Shown: positions 26,986 through 36,435, numbered from the stretch's first letter. The stretch is 64,000 bases of DNA from PHAA01 sp963665865 (GCA_963665865.2 CAXXWF010000001.1:1984001-2048000), one strand, 5' to 3'. The notes: generated from the sequence alone by a model not told the origin. Numbers and translations are program-made.

Positions 26986-27840
26986 CTATTTAATTTCAAA
27001 TCCTGCTATTCCAAGGGCTCCTGGCCCGCCATGCGTCGAAATTACGCAGCCCGTTTGAATCCATATGATTTTCTTGAAACCTCTTTCCTTAGCGATCTCT
27101 TCGGCGCGAATTTTTATTCGTTCTTCAAGCCCCAAAGAATACAGCAGATAAAGTTGCTCTTTTTCAAAATTGTATCTATTAAGATATTCATTTAGATATT
27201 TCTCAGCTATATGACTCATTGCCCCGCGGTACTTTTTGGTCGCAACTAATTTACCGTTCAGAATTTCAATTAGTGGCTTCAGCTTGAGAATAGTCGCACC
27301 CACATAAGCTGCATTGGACAAACGTCCTCCAGCCTTAAGATATTCAAGATTGCCGGGAATAAATGATACTCTAGCCATCGCTGCTAGAGACTCTATCTTT
27401 CCAACCAAATCATCGGGCTCTATATCCGGGTGCTCTTTGCTTATCTCCACTGCCTTTAGAATGATGGCGGCTTCACCGCCTGAGACATTTAAGGAATCAA
27501 TATGGTAAATATTTTTTATACCATCTGAAGCTATGCGGGCATTCTGATAGGTGCAAGATGCTTTGGATGAATAGCTGATGAGAATAATGCTGCAATCAGG
27601 ATTTTCTGCAGTTATTTTTTGAAATAGACACTTATATTCATTGGGATTAACAGCTGATGTTTTTGGTATCTTTAGAGTTCTCTTATAATAATCATACACA
27701 TCGGTTACCGGTATCGAACCGTCCTGATAATCTATGTCATCCATGATTATGTGCATAGGAAGAACGTAAATATTGTGCAAGTTTACTAAGTCAATCGGCA
27801 AGTCCGCTCCGCTCTCGGTTAATATAATGTATTTATTCAT
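26986..27840 (-). CDS. DegV-family fatty-acid-binding protein
   Basis: 284 residues. DegV features: KYIILTESGADLPIDLV at the N-terminus, the phosphate-contact TSAVNP motif near residue 61, SSKASCTYQNARIA, IDSLNVSGGEA and VSFIPGNLEYLKAGGRLS. In Firmicutes such proteins (FakB-type) hold fatty acids for the FakA kinase; a fakA gene is not in the window. GGGGGAGCTA precedes the ATG. It lies 95 bp downstream of the 4Fe-4S gene on the same strand, possibly cotranscribed. Confidence 0.92.
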   Translation of the reverse strand: MNKYIILTESGADLPIDLVNLHNIYVLPMHIIMDDIDYQDGSIPVTDVYDYYKRTLKIPKTSAVNPNEYKCLFQKITAENPDCSIILISYSSKASCTYQNARIASDGIKNIYHIDSLNVSGGEAAIILKAVEISKEHPDIEPDDLVGKIESLAAMARVSFIPGNLEYLKAGGRLSNAAYVGATILKLKPLIEILNGKLVATKKYRGAMSHIAEKYLNEYLNRYNFEKEQLYLLYSLGLEERIKIRAEEIAKERGFKKIIWIQTGCVISTHGGPGALGIAGFEIK

Positions 27841-27935
27841 TAGCTCCCCCTTTAAAATGCAACTCCTGACGATATGATTTCATATACACACACAATCCTT
27901 TCAAGTGAGCTTAATCAGAGTATGAATGAAAGTCG

Positions 27936-29078
27936 CTAGATTTTGCCTTTCTCCTGCGCAATTCGCAGAAACTTGTCTTTAGAATTCTTAGGGGGAATGT
28001 GCAGAGCAGACCTACGGGACATAAATAGCGAATCATTTGGGCAGGATGACGCACACACGCCACAGCCAATACAAATCTCATTATTCACAGCCGGGACTTC
28101 GTTTTCATCTCCTTCATCATACATGGTAATTGCCCCAATCAGACAGCTGTCGGCGCAGATACCACATCCAGAACACATGTCGCTTTCTAATGCAGGAATA
28201 AAATTACTTGGATGGGTAGAATGCTGTCCATATTCATTGATGCTGGTCAGTACCACGCAGCAGCACCCGCAGCAGTGGCATATATAAGTAGGCTTGTTTA
28301 GAACGTTATCACAATTATGGACCAGTCCTAATTCTTCGGTTTTATCTAGCACCCGCAGTAATTCCTCCGTCGTGGCCGGTTTACCCATACCTCTTCTTAT
28401 GACCCATTCTGCAGCGCTGCCAAGGGAAGTACAGACTTCAAGGGGTGCTTCGCAGGATTTGCCCAGATGACTTGCCTTATGGCGGCAGGCGCACATGGAA
28501 AGTGCCCCTCCACCGGATTGCCGGATAATCTCACTAGCCCTTTCATAAGTCAAAACCTCAGTTTCAACAGCTACCGGTATAAGTTTCTCATATACCAATG
28601 TCCGCATCATCCTGGTATTGATTCCGGAGAACTCTTCTCTCGCTTCTTTGTTTTGAAAATAACTATGAAAAAGCTGCGCTAAATCCTGCATATTCACTTC
28701 ATCACGGACACGCATAAAGGTATATTCAAAAAAGCCGATAACCATGGGCGCCAGCATGTAATAAGAGGTTTCTCGGCGAGGGAAGTCCATTAGCAGTCCC
28801 TTGTTGGCCATGTTATCCAGTATGGGTTTTAATTGTTCACTGCTAAGCCCGACAATGTCAGCAATTTGTTCCATCTTCATAGGGACTAACGCGAATTTAC
28901 TGCCTACCATAGCCTCGCTCTCGGTATAGAGACTTTGAAGAATAGCCATTAAAGTATCGTTTACCGGCGCTCCGACCGGCTCCTTATTTAGGCGTTCGGC
29001 TAACACCCTATAAACCTCGTCTTTGGAATGAATCAAGTGCCCCACTAGCGCTATCCCCCATTTTGGATTTTGTACCAT
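27936..29078 (-). CDS. 4Fe-4S ferredoxin-domain protein with N-terminal winged-helix region
   Basis: 380 residues from ATG 29078. The frame is open from a TTG at 29153, but MVQNPKWGIALVG is the more family-like start; neither has a clear ribosome site. The N-terminal region (residues about 10-90, ADIVGLSSEQLKPILDNMAN) looks like a winged helix. The centre has cysteines in MCACRHKASHLGKSC and a CHCCGCCC cluster. The C-terminal dicluster ferredoxin has CSGCGICADSC and CIGCGVCASSCP. This layout is common in anaerobes and of unknown function. A role in redox-linked electron transfer is inferred. Confidence 0.8.
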   Translation of the reverse strand: MVQNPKWGIALVGHLIHSKDEVYRVLAERLNKEPVGAPVNDTLMAILQSLYTESEAMVGSKFALVPMKMEQIADIVGLSSEQLKPILDNMANKGLLMDFPRRETSYYMLAPMVIGFFEYTFMRVRDEVNMQDLAQLFHSYFQNKEAREEFSGINTRMMRTLVYEKLIPVAVETEVLTYERASEIIRQSGGGALSMCACRHKASHLGKSCEAPLEVCTSLGSAAEWVIRRGMGKPATTEELLRVLDKTEELGLVHNCDNVLNKPTYICHCCGCCCVVLTSINEYGQHSTHPSNFIPALESDMCSGCGICADSCLIGAITMYDEGDENEVPAVNNEICIGCGVCASSCPNDSLFMSRRSALHIPPKNSKDKFLRIAQEKGKI

Positions 29079-29278
29079 CAAGACTATTAGTATCAGATGG
29101 CCGTTCGCCTCAGACTTCCATACAATTACGCAAAAACCTCTTTCTTTGCACAATTTATTGATCCCCGTAAAAGTGCGACCTCATTTAAAACCCACAAAGG
29201 TTTCACTCTAGAAAAAGTGAAAGCACCTGCCTCCCAGCAGATGCTATATGAAAATTGCAGGCTCAATCTTGCTCATAA

Positions 29279-29563
29279 TTACTCCAATCCATAGGTCTTG
29301 AAAAGATTTATAATATTACCGTTCATCAATTTTTGAACCATAAGTTCTCTGAATCTAACCGATTTTGTTTTCCCCTCATTTCGAAGTTTTTCTAATTCCT
29401 TAGGTATTTGACTTTGGCTTGCCAATAAATCTTCATAGATATTTTCGAACTTGGCCAGTTTCGTTATGACTTCTCCGGTATATCCGTTAACATCATTATC
29501 TATCACTGCCTGATCCACTATATAAGAGTCATTGTTATCCTGCATCCTTGTTAATCTTGCCAT
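29279..29563 (-). CDS. Small helical protein of unknown function
   Basis: 94 residues, charged and helical (ELEKLRNEGKTKSVRFRELM), no Cys and no membrane segment. AAAAAGGGGTTATGAT precedes the ATG. I do not recognise the family. It lies alone between the 4Fe-4S gene and the glucosaminidase, all on the minus strand with gaps over 200 bp, so no operon is implied. Confidence 0.6.
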   Translation of the reverse strand: MARLTRMQDNNDSYIVDQAVIDNDVNGYTGEVITKLAKFENIYEDLLASQSQIPKELEKLRNEGKTKSVRFRELMVQKLMNGNIINLFKTYGLE

Positions 29564-29794
29564 ATCATAACCCCTTTTTCACAACGGGAATACGCACTCC
29601 CTAAATTCATTATAATATATCCATAATGTAATATATAGACTTCGATCCGGATGACGCACAAGGAGCTATGGCTATGGACTAAGCTGCTTATCAAGAAGCA
29701 CTGATTGCTTATCAATGAGTTCTAATGCCAAGTGTAAATTATAGTGATACTTGTGGGCTAATGTTCAGGTTTTTAGATATGAGACAGTTCAGCA

Positions 29795-30277
29795 TTATAA
29801 CTTTTGCGACATCTCTTTGGCCAGCTCTATCAAGTTATAGATATTCATAATCTTAATAAGCTTATTCGCATATTCAGGATCGGTAGCATATCCGCACTCC
29901 TGCAATTGCCGAGCATATTCGCTTGGATTATCAACCTCTTTACGGCAGGGTGCGTAACGGTCTTTGGACATTACCGTTGCCAGGTCCTCAAAACTCTCTG
30001 CAAAATTATTATAGGCCCTGAAATAGTCCTGAATGTTAGTTTTAACCCCATGATAAAACTCAGTCGTATTTACCAGCACACTGCCAGCCGGCCCTTCACC
30101 TTTGATGTTAAATAGATTGTAACTATACTGCCCGGTATTAATATCAGTGCAGACATATTTCCCATATCCGCTTTCCAAACATGCCTGAGCGGTAATGACC
30201 GGTGCTGACAGACTATAGTTTTTTTGTATCTGCACCGCAGCACTAAGCACAGAATTTATAAAATCGCTATTGGCCAT
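29795..30277 (-). CDS. FlgJ/LytG-type glucosaminidase domain protein
   Basis: 160 residues consisting only of the glucosaminidase fold: ITAQACLESGYGKYV with the catalytic Glu, NLFNIKGEGPAGSV, FRAYNNFAESFEDL, and a C-terminal EYANKLIKIMNIYNL. The family cleaves the GlcNAc-MurNAc bond of peptidoglycan. No signal peptide or wall-binding domain is visible, so it may be released by lysis or holin or exported without a cleavable signal, as for many prophage lysins; no phage genes surround it. Confidence 0.85.
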   Translation of the reverse strand: MANSDFINSVLSAAVQIQKNYSLSAPVITAQACLESGYGKYVCTDINTGQYSYNLFNIKGEGPAGSVLVNTTEFYHGVKTNIQDYFRAYNNFAESFEDLATVMSKDRYAPCRKEVDNPSEYARQLQECGYATDPEYANKLIKIMNIYNLIELAKEMSQKL

Positions 30278-30376
30278 TTTCCACCTGCTTCCAAAGAGTT
30301 ATGATAATTTTATGATCACTTGGACAGTTTTGACACCATTTCGGTATTTTTTCACAATACCCCCCATAATAATACA

Positions 30377-30462
30377 ATTCCCTCAAACCATCAGTCTGAG
30401 GGAATACAGCACGTCCTGATTATTTTTTCTTAAGATGCCTTTAAATCCTCAAGGACCTATTC
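30377..30462 (-). repeat. Dispersed repeat C, copy 1 (hairpin element)
   Basis: ATTCCCTCA-AACCATCAG-TCTGAGGGAAT forms a hairpin at 30377-30405, followed by a conserved block around CCTTTAAATCCTCAAGGACC. The same block order is at 36590-36672 and, more diverged, at 58411-58495; the hairpin alone recurs at 32809-32841. The 30278-30616 gap holds nothing else clear. Confidence 0.6.
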
Positions 30463-30616
30463 TGTAGTGAGCGCCGGCAGCGAAGTTTATAGTTTAATAT
30501 TTCTATATGATAATCAATCGCTTTGTCTGATATCATTAATAAAGAAGGTGATCCGCTGCTAACGGCAAACGCGACTTTCTAAGGTATATTGACAGGTAAG
30601 GTGGGGATCCGTAGGT

Positions 30617-32788
30617 TTGAGCGATATATTAGAGGGACTAAACGAACAGCAAAGACAAGCTGTAACTGCTACTGAAGGCTTTATACGGGTGATCGCGGGG
30701 GCGGGTTCAGGCAAAACGCGGGCGCTGTCGCACCGCTTTGCTTATCTTGTCAACGATATTGGCATTATGCCGTCCAACATCCTCTGCGTCACATTTACCA
30801 ATAAATCCGCTAATGAGATGAAACAGCGAATCCGTCGTTTAACTGGCGACAGCGATACGGGCTATATCAGCACTTTTCACAGCTTCTGCGTAACCGTTCT
30901 GCAAGAGGATATCAACGTAGTACAGTATCCGAAGAGCTTTCTGGTGTTGGACAACGCTGATATAGACACAATGCTGAAGATAATCTATGAAGAGCGCGGT
31001 CTAACCCTACGTCACATGACTTTCTCCAAAGCGCGAGATATGATTGAAATCCGCAAGATATTCAAGAATCCACAGTACTACGAAGACATGTTAGCACTGC
31101 CGCTTGAAAATCTTCATCAGAAATATCTGAATGCAATAGAAGCGGATGATATCATCTTTTTTGGATATCTGTATCAGGAAAAGAAATGCTTTGGCCTCGA
31201 CTATAACGACCTGATCAAATATGTTCTGTATATCTTCAGCGTTAATGAGGAGGTCAGGTTAAAATGGCAGGAACGGCTGGAATACATCATGATTGATGAA
31301 TATCAAGACATTGACGAACTGCAGTATCGCCTGATGAAGGTTTTGTGCGAGTACCACAAAAACCTTTTTATTGTGGGTGATCCGGATCAGACGATCTACA
31401 CTTGGCGAGGAGCCAACGTGCGGTATCTGTTAGACTTTGATAAGGCGTTTCCCAATGTGCACACGATCATGATGATGCATAATTACCGTTCTACGCCGCA
31501 GATTTTGGCAGTGGCTAATTCCCTGATCGGGAACAACAAAAATCGTATCAAAAAGGATTTGCATCCTATGCGGCCGGACGGAGTACCGGTTGTTTACCAC
31601 CATGCCAAGACAACCGAAGCCAAGGCAAAATGGATCGCATATCAAATCAAAGAGCTGGCCCTTAAAGGTGAGAAACTCAGTGACATAACCATCCTTTATC
31701 GCGCCCATTATGTCTCCCGTAAGCTAGAAGAGATTTTTTTAAAGGAAGAATTGCCGTACAAAATATACAGCGGCGTGCAGTTCTTCGGTCGAAAAGAGAT
31801 TAAGGATACCCTATCCTATTTGCGGTTGATAGTATATAAGGACGACTTGTCATTAATGCGGGTGGTCAATGTGCCCAAACGCAATATCGGCGAGCGACGA
31901 ATGAAATTTTTGCAGGACTACGCTGCACAGAATCAGTGTTCCCTATACAATGCTCTCGAACGAACAATAGATGATGAAATATTCAAGAGTACCAAGGCAA
32001 AGCGGTTCCTTGATCTAATAGATCATTTCTCCGCTGGTTATCACGATATGCCGATTTCGGAGCTTTTAAGTGCGTTCCTTGATCAGAGCGGCTATGAGGC
32101 TATGCTCCGAACAGAAGGCAGTCAGGAGCGGCTGGACAATTTGGCGGAACTAAAACAATCGGTCTATGAATACGAGACCTCCTGCGGCGAGGAATGTACA
32201 CTGGAAAACTACCTGGCTCGTGTAGCGCTGCTGACGAACACAGATGCAGATTTCGGCAAGAACGCGGTAAAGCTGATGACCGTGCATGCAGCGAAGGGGT
32301 TGGAGTTCCCGTATGTGTTTCTCTGCGGCCTTGAGGAAGGTGTGTTCCCATCTAAGAAGACCGCGACCCTTGAGGGCATGGAAGAGGAGCGGCGGCTTGC
32401 CTTTGTTGCGGTTACTCGTGCCGAAAAGGCTTTGTTCCTCACTGATGCAGAGGGACGGAATCTGGATGGCTCGTTTCGATATCCATCCCGCTTCATCTTT
32501 AATGTGGACAAAACCCTGCTTGCCTACACCACCGAATTGGACGATAACCTAATATGTGAAACAAATTGGAATATCAGCAACAGCGAAAGAATACTGGAAT
32601 CGCCCTATGCCAAACTTCCCTTTAAATCGGGCGACCGTATCGTTCACAGCATCATGGGTGCTGGGGAAGTGGTCGATATCGACCGAAACAATACTGCCTA
32701 TTTAATCAAGTTTGATGAGCTTGAAACACCGCGTAGAATAAACTTTAAAGCAAAACTGCACGCGTGGGTTGATGATCAAAGACTGTAA
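30617..32788 (+). CDS. UvrD/PcrA-like superfamily 1A DNA helicase
   Basis: 723 residues starting with TTG 30617. Motifs: Q motif LNEQQRQAVTA, Walker A AGAGSGKTRALSHR, TFTNKSANEMKQR, Walker B MIDEYQDIDELQ, GDPDQTIYTWRGA, NYRSTPQIL, KLMTVHAAKGLEF and VAVTRAEKAL. The C-terminal 60 residues (FKSGDRIVHSIMGAGEVVDI) are the Tudor-like tail of PcrA, which contacts RNA polymerase in the family. The 3'-5' helicase acts in repair and removal of replication obstacles. Monocistronic; a strong hairpin follows. Confidence 0.93.
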   Translation: MSDILEGLNEQQRQAVTATEGFIRVIAGAGSGKTRALSHRFAYLVNDIGIMPSNILCVTFTNKSANEMKQRIRRLTGDSDTGYISTFHSFCVTVLQEDINVVQYPKSFLVLDNADIDTMLKIIYEERGLTLRHMTFSKARDMIEIRKIFKNPQYYEDMLALPLENLHQKYLNAIEADDIIFFGYLYQEKKCFGLDYNDLIKYVLYIFSVNEEVRLKWQERLEYIMIDEYQDIDELQYRLMKVLCEYHKNLFIVGDPDQTIYTWRGANVRYLLDFDKAFPNVHTIMMMHNYRSTPQILAVANSLIGNNKNRIKKDLHPMRPDGVPVVYHHAKTTEAKAKWIAYQIKELALKGEKLSDITILYRAHYVSRKLEEIFLKEELPYKIYSGVQFFGRKEIKDTLSYLRLIVYKDDLSLMRVVNVPKRNIGERRMKFLQDYAAQNQCSLYNALERTIDDEIFKSTKAKRFLDLIDHFSAGYHDMPISELLSAFLDQSGYEAMLRTEGSQERLDNLAELKQSVYEYETSCGEECTLENYLARVALLTNTDADFGKNAVKLMTVHAAKGLEFPYVFLCGLEEGVFPSKKTATLEGMEEERRLAFVAVTRAEKALFLTDAEGRNLDGSFRYPSRFIFNVDKTLLAYTTELDDNLICETNWNISNSERILESPYAKLPFKSGDRIVHSIMGAGEVVDIDRNNTAYLIKFDELETPRRINFKAKLHAWVDDQRL

Positions 32789-32808
32789 ATGTACGAATCA
32801 ATAAAAAT

Positions 32809-32841
32809 ATGTTCCCTCAAATAATCTATCTGAGGGAACAT
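32809..32841. terminator. Bidirectional terminator hairpin (repeat C-type)
   Basis: ATGTTCCCTCA pairs perfectly with TGAGGGAACAT across an 11-nt loop, between the convergent helicase and BBE-type genes. T runs are short, so terminator strength is uncertain. It shares its stem core with repeat C. Confidence 0.6.
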
Positions 32842-32928
32842 AAATACTGTTAGATATAGTCTGTCATCAGTGCAATAAAATCCATAGTCATTTTATAAAT
32901 AGAATTTCTAATATTATCAAATCCATCA

Positions 32929-34386
32929 TTATTTCGAGATGAATTTCTTAAAACTTTTTCTAGTCAATTTTGTGCGTTTAATTTTTCTTGGAGTTATATA
33001 ACAGTCTGATGGGCCTGCCTTATATTTCTTATGGCAGTGATCACAGATACGAGCCGGAGGAATACTCTGTGCGAATTTGAACACATTTTTCGGATCATAT
33101 TTGGCTTTAACTTTCCGGAGCCGGGCAAAATTATCACCGTAATATTCCTGGCCATAATTTTTGATATTCAAGTCAGGTACATTAACATATGATCCGGTTA
33201 CATAGGGCTGCAGCTGCCTTCGGGCTTGTTCAACAAGCATTATATTCTTTCGGGTTTCAGATTCTTTAGTCCATGAGGCATCCAATTCCATATAATATTT
33301 CGTATTGCGCCAGAAAAAGGCCGTATCGCGGGGAGGCACGCTGTTCATTGCGCCTCCGGAATTCAGGAAAAATAAATTGGATTCGCTGCCGGTTGCTTTT
33401 TCCAGGAACCTATGGATTGTATGGATTGCTTTTTCGGGCAGGCACTGCTCCACCCAGGCTGATGTCCAGGTAGTGTTTTGATCGTCGAAAAGCGGTTCAT
33501 TGGGCGCCCAGAAGTCTATCGCCTCCAGTAAAGTAACCTCTTTAATTAATACCTTTAAAGGGGTTCCTACATCTAGCAAAGGCCTTATCAATTTTTTCAG
33601 TTTTGCTTTAGGCCCAAGGAATATTCCCTGCGAACGGAGCAGACCATTAGTTTTCGAAAATGCCTCTAATATCGTACCCAGTCTTACATCAACAGATGGA
33701 GCCCATCTTTGCCAGGTATCAATAACTTCATCCAATTGCTTCCACGGCCAGATTATTTGGTAGATTCCAACTCGTGCAGGAGCAGGACGAACTTTGAAAG
33801 TATAGGAGGTTATGATACCGAAGTTACCCCCTCCGCCACCGCGAATAGCCCAATACAGGTCTGAATGTTTGTTTTTGCTGACGTGTAAAATATCACCATT
33901 GGCATCCACTATTGTGGCAGCCAGAATATTGTCGGAAATCACTCCGGCTGTGCGCTGTATAGCCGTAATTCCTCCACCGGTACTTATTCCGCCTATCCCC
34001 ACAGTGGAACTGTCACCAAAAGGAGCAAGGATGCCTTCTTTGGCGAGCTTTCTTACAAGGTCACCGACGCGTATTCCGGCTTGAACAGTGGCGATTCCAT
34101 GTTTTTTATCCAGCCTGACCTTTGTCATTTGACTGGTATCTATGACAATTCCACCGTTTGTCTGAGAAAAATCTTTTGCCAGGGCATGCCGGCCGCTTCG
34201 CATGCGAATGGGCACATTATTCTCACGAGCCCATTTGACTGCATTTGCCACGTCTTTTATCTGCTGCGCAAATACAAATACGATGGGAAATGCGTTGGTG
34301 AACGGGTTCCAGTTCATACGAGCCTGCCAGTACTCCGGATCATCCGGGTATATTACCGTTCCAGTTAACTCCGTTTTTCGTTTCAT
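32929..34386 (-). CDS. FAD-linked oxidoreductase, berberine-bridge-enzyme (BBE) type
   Basis: 485 residues. FAD_binding_4 at 30-200: VPIRMRSGRHALA, in which the His would hold FAD through an 8-alpha bond, and GDSSTVGIGGISTGGGIT. The BBE C-terminal motif is NYGQEYYGDNFARLRKVKAK, followed by YDPKNVFKFAQSI. In many relatives a second covalent bond comes from a Cys in a GLTCDN-like motif; here that stretch reads GVISDN, so only one bond is expected. A 45-residue basic tail with CDHCHKKYKAGPSDC is not typical and might bind metal. GAAGGTGATTGA precedes the ATG. Substrate unknown; sugar or secondary-metabolite oxidation is usual. Confidence 0.88.
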   Translation of the reverse strand: MKRKTELTGTVIYPDDPEYWQARMNWNPFTNAFPIVFVFAQQIKDVANAVKWARENNVPIRMRSGRHALAKDFSQTNGGIVIDTSQMTKVRLDKKHGIATVQAGIRVGDLVRKLAKEGILAPFGDSSTVGIGGISTGGGITAIQRTAGVISDNILAATIVDANGDILHVSKNKHSDLYWAIRGGGGGNFGIITSYTFKVRPAPARVGIYQIIWPWKQLDEVIDTWQRWAPSVDVRLGTILEAFSKTNGLLRSQGIFLGPKAKLKKLIRPLLDVGTPLKVLIKEVTLLEAIDFWAPNEPLFDDQNTTWTSAWVEQCLPEKAIHTIHRFLEKATGSESNLFFLNSGGAMNSVPPRDTAFFWRNTKYYMELDASWTKESETRKNIMLVEQARRQLQPYVTGSYVNVPDLNIKNYGQEYYGDNFARLRKVKAKYDPKNVFKFAQSIPPARICDHCHKKYKAGPSDCYITPRKIKRTKLTRKSFKKFISK

Positions 34387-34706
34387 TCAATCACCTTCTA
34401 TTTATTATTGCTTTACATAAAAGTAATACTACTTATTATGAAAAACTCCCTACGTTTTATAATATTAGCATTAATTGGATTTGTTCCATCTTTTTGCCTT
34501 TATTTCTAACTAATACCGTTAGACTAATCCTTTAGTTTTTTTCTATCAGTTCAAACAAAAGCAAAATGATCAACCTTTTGCTTCCAATATTTTTTGTCCC
34601 ATATTTTCGATAAATTCTACTTCCTCATACCATATCGGAACCATTATGTTGTGCGATTAATATAATATCACACACACACTTTATGCTGTAATGTTTCATG
34701 AATGGG
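34387..34706. other. AT-rich intergenic region
   Basis: This separates the divergent BBE gene and the small membrane-protein operon and presumably carries their promoters. I see no ORF, repeat or clear hairpin. Confidence 0.3.
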
Positions 34707-34712
34707 ATGGAA

Positions 34713-34865
34713 ATGAAGGAGGTGGTGAGTGGTTTAATAGTTGCACAGGGCATTATGGTTTCACTAATATCTGGAATAGTAGGCATATTATACGTTTTAA
34801 GAGTTTTACCTGGGGACACATCAATAATTGCAAAAATGCCTTTGTCACCGAAAATGGAGGGTTGA
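34713..34865 (+). CDS. Tiny single-span membrane protein, first gene of the orphan proteolipid operon
   Basis: 50 residues from ATG 34713 (MKEVVSGLIVAQGIM). ATG 34707 and GTG 34725 are in the same frame; AAGGAGGTG at 34716-34724 lies too near the GTG to settle the start. One hydrophobic segment (VAQGIMVSLISGIVGILYVL) is followed by a short polar tail, RVLPGDTSIIAKMPLSPKM. No homology is recognised. It is 28 bp from the next gene on the same strand, and its size and position suggest an operon with the two genes downstream. Confidence 0.55.
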   Translation: MKEVVSGLIVAQGIMVSLISGIVGILYVLRVLPGDTSIIAKMPLSPKMEG

Positions 34866-34893
34866 AAATCTAAATTTGGAAGAGGTGTAAAAA

Positions 34894-35217
34894 ATGAATG
34901 AATATCAAAAAGTGTTTTTATTCTATGTTTTCATTTACTACTTGTTTAAAGTCGGAATATTCGTAGCGTGCTGCCTCGTAGCCAAACTTGTGAAGCAAAG
35001 AGTTCAACAACGTCATGAACAATTCAAAATGGCATATATGAAAAAAAGAGCAGATGAACAGGAAAAATGGAAAAGGGCATATGGTTCATATGATCAGCAG
35101 AAAGAGGTTCCAACAGCTGACCCTTTAGAATTACCCAAGTTAGTGACTAATCCAAATTCATTTACAGCATATTCCAATGTCAGTAAAGGATATTATAAAT
35201 TTGGGATGTCGGCATAG
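34894..35217 (+). CDS. Membrane-anchored protein of unknown function, second gene of the proteolipid operon
   Basis: 107 residues behind AGAGGTGTAAAAA. One N-terminal membrane segment (residues 5-30, YVFIYYLFKVGIFVACCLVA) leads to a strongly basic, probably helical stretch (KLVKQRVQQRHEQFKMAYMK), then a Pro/Thr-rich tail. The layout of membrane anchor plus long charged helix recalls a stator-type b subunit in miniature, but sequence similarity is not evident. It lies between the tiny membrane protein and the c-like proteolipid, so a shared complex is plausible. Family not recognised. Confidence 0.6.
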   Translation: MNEYQKVFLFYVFIYYLFKVGIFVACCLVAKLVKQRVQQRHEQFKMAYMKKRADEQEKWKRAYGSYDQQKEVPTADPLELPKLVTNPNSFTAYSNVSKGYYKFGMSA

Positions 35218-35265
35218 GATGTTTACGAATGAATGAGTGCATTGCCGACGAAAGGGGGCAGTAAA

Positions 35266-35508
35266 TTGGCTACTATAGCAATAGGAGCTGGTCTGGCAGT
35301 ATCTATCGCCGCTGTTGGCGGTGGATTGGGAATGGGTTTGATTGGTGGCAAATCTGTCGAATTGGTTTCCAAACGGCCGGATGAAATTGGCAACATTAGA
35401 ACCATTTCGTTCATCACATTGGCTTTTATTGAAACTTTGACTATTTATGGTTTGCTGATCGCATTAATGTTAATTTCAATAAATGCCGGCCTAGGTTGGA
35501 GTTACTAA
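35266..35508 (+). CDS. Orphan F-type ATP synthase c subunit-like proteolipid
   Basis: 80 residues from TTG 35266, chosen because GAAAGGGGGCAGTAAA lies just upstream; an ATG at 35233 opens the same frame. Helix 1 has the glycine-rich packing motif AVSIAAVGGGLGMGLIGGK. The polar loop is SKRPDEIGNIRT, matching the R-Q/R-P loop that contacts gamma/epsilon. Helix 2 is FITLAFIETLTIYGLLIAL, with the ion-binding Glu in the expected place. It is therefore a plausible ring-forming proteolipid. No other ATPase subunit gene is adjacent; instead two tiny membrane proteins precede it. It could be an alternative c ring subunit or a separate ion channel. I favour a paralogue of atpE. Confidence 0.8.
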   Translation: MATIAIGAGLAVSIAAVGGGLGMGLIGGKSVELVSKRPDEIGNIRTISFITLAFIETLTIYGLLIALMLISINAGLGWSY

Positions 35509-35877
35509 CAAAATGTATTTGGACAATTTAACCAATCGCATCTCATTGGAGGGGCGATAGCGCTGGTATTATATATAAGGAACCCCGGTTCTATCGCCCA
35601 AGTACTTAAACACTAGGCTTACAAATGATTATTATAAATGTGGTTAAATCATACATCCTTATCTACCTTCATATGGTCTAAATAAATATGCAACTTTTAA
35701 CCATCCAAAATGTTGGAGGGTTCAAAAACTACAGGGGTAGGTGGAAAAAGCTGCTGGGCGAGTATATCCTATACTTTATATGCTACCTCACCAAGCATAA
35801 TTTCTTTATTTTCTCTTATGGTTTTTCATGCTGTATGCTATTATTATATCAGAGATAGTAATTGAGGAGTTGGTAGA
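35509..35877. other. Intergenic region with a 9-bp inverted repeat
   Basis: GGGCGATAG at 35552-35560 pairs with CTATCGCCC at 35591-35599 across a 30-nt loop, about 45 bp after the proteolipid stop. No T run follows, so it may be a weak terminator or an mRNA stabiliser. The remainder contains only a TATTAT-type promoter candidate near 35840-35850 for the XRE gene. Confidence 0.4.
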
Positions 35878-36435
35878 ATGGGCGGAGTTGCTTTTGGTCA
35901 AACAATAAAACATCTGCGGAAGAAGGCAAAAATCGCTTCAAAGAATCTATCTACCCAGGTAGGAAAAGCGGCAACGTACGTATCGCAGTTAGAAAGAGGT
36001 TTAATAAAGAATCCCGATTACAACACTTGTTATAAGCTGTTAGAACTTGTTGGTGTAAACCCTGATTGTATTGAACAAATGCTTATCAATCACGGTTTTA
36101 TAAATGAATTGAATATATCTATTGACGATATTGAGAAAATGACTAGATCTGAACCTTTAGCTGACGACAGTCCTCAAAAGGCCGGAAATAATTCAAGGAT
36201 TTATGATGGGAAATACAAAGATACAAAAGATAAGAATGAAAAGATATATAATATTTTTGGTGTTTTAGTAGATACCGATATAACAAGAGCCAGTGTAGTT
36301 ATTAATAACGTCTATAAATTAACCCAGGATGAAAATAATTTGGACTTCCTATGTGCTATTTTATCCTTTAATTATGCACAATTGCCGCCTGAAAGCAGGG
36401 ATGAAATCTTAGCCAGATTAAGAAAATGGTTTTGA
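35878..36435 (+). CDS. XRE-family helix-turn-helix regulator
   Basis: 185 residues. The N-terminal HTH at 6-65 reads FGQTIKHLRKKAKIASKNLS, TYVSQLERGLIKNPDYNT. The middle is polar and probably disordered (DDSPQKAGNN), and the C-terminal 60 residues are helical, ending EILARLRKWF. TGAGGAGTTGGTAGA precedes the ATG. Targets unknown; the neighbouring proteolipid operon, 370 bp upstream on the same strand, is one candidate. Confidence 0.85.
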   Translation: MGGVAFGQTIKHLRKKAKIASKNLSTQVGKAATYVSQLERGLIKNPDYNTCYKLLELVGVNPDCIEQMLINHGFINELNISIDDIEKMTRSEPLADDSPQKAGNNSRIYDGKYKDTKDKNEKIYNIFGVLVDTDITRASVVINNVYKLTQDENNLDFLCAILSFNYAQLPPESRDEILARLRKWF

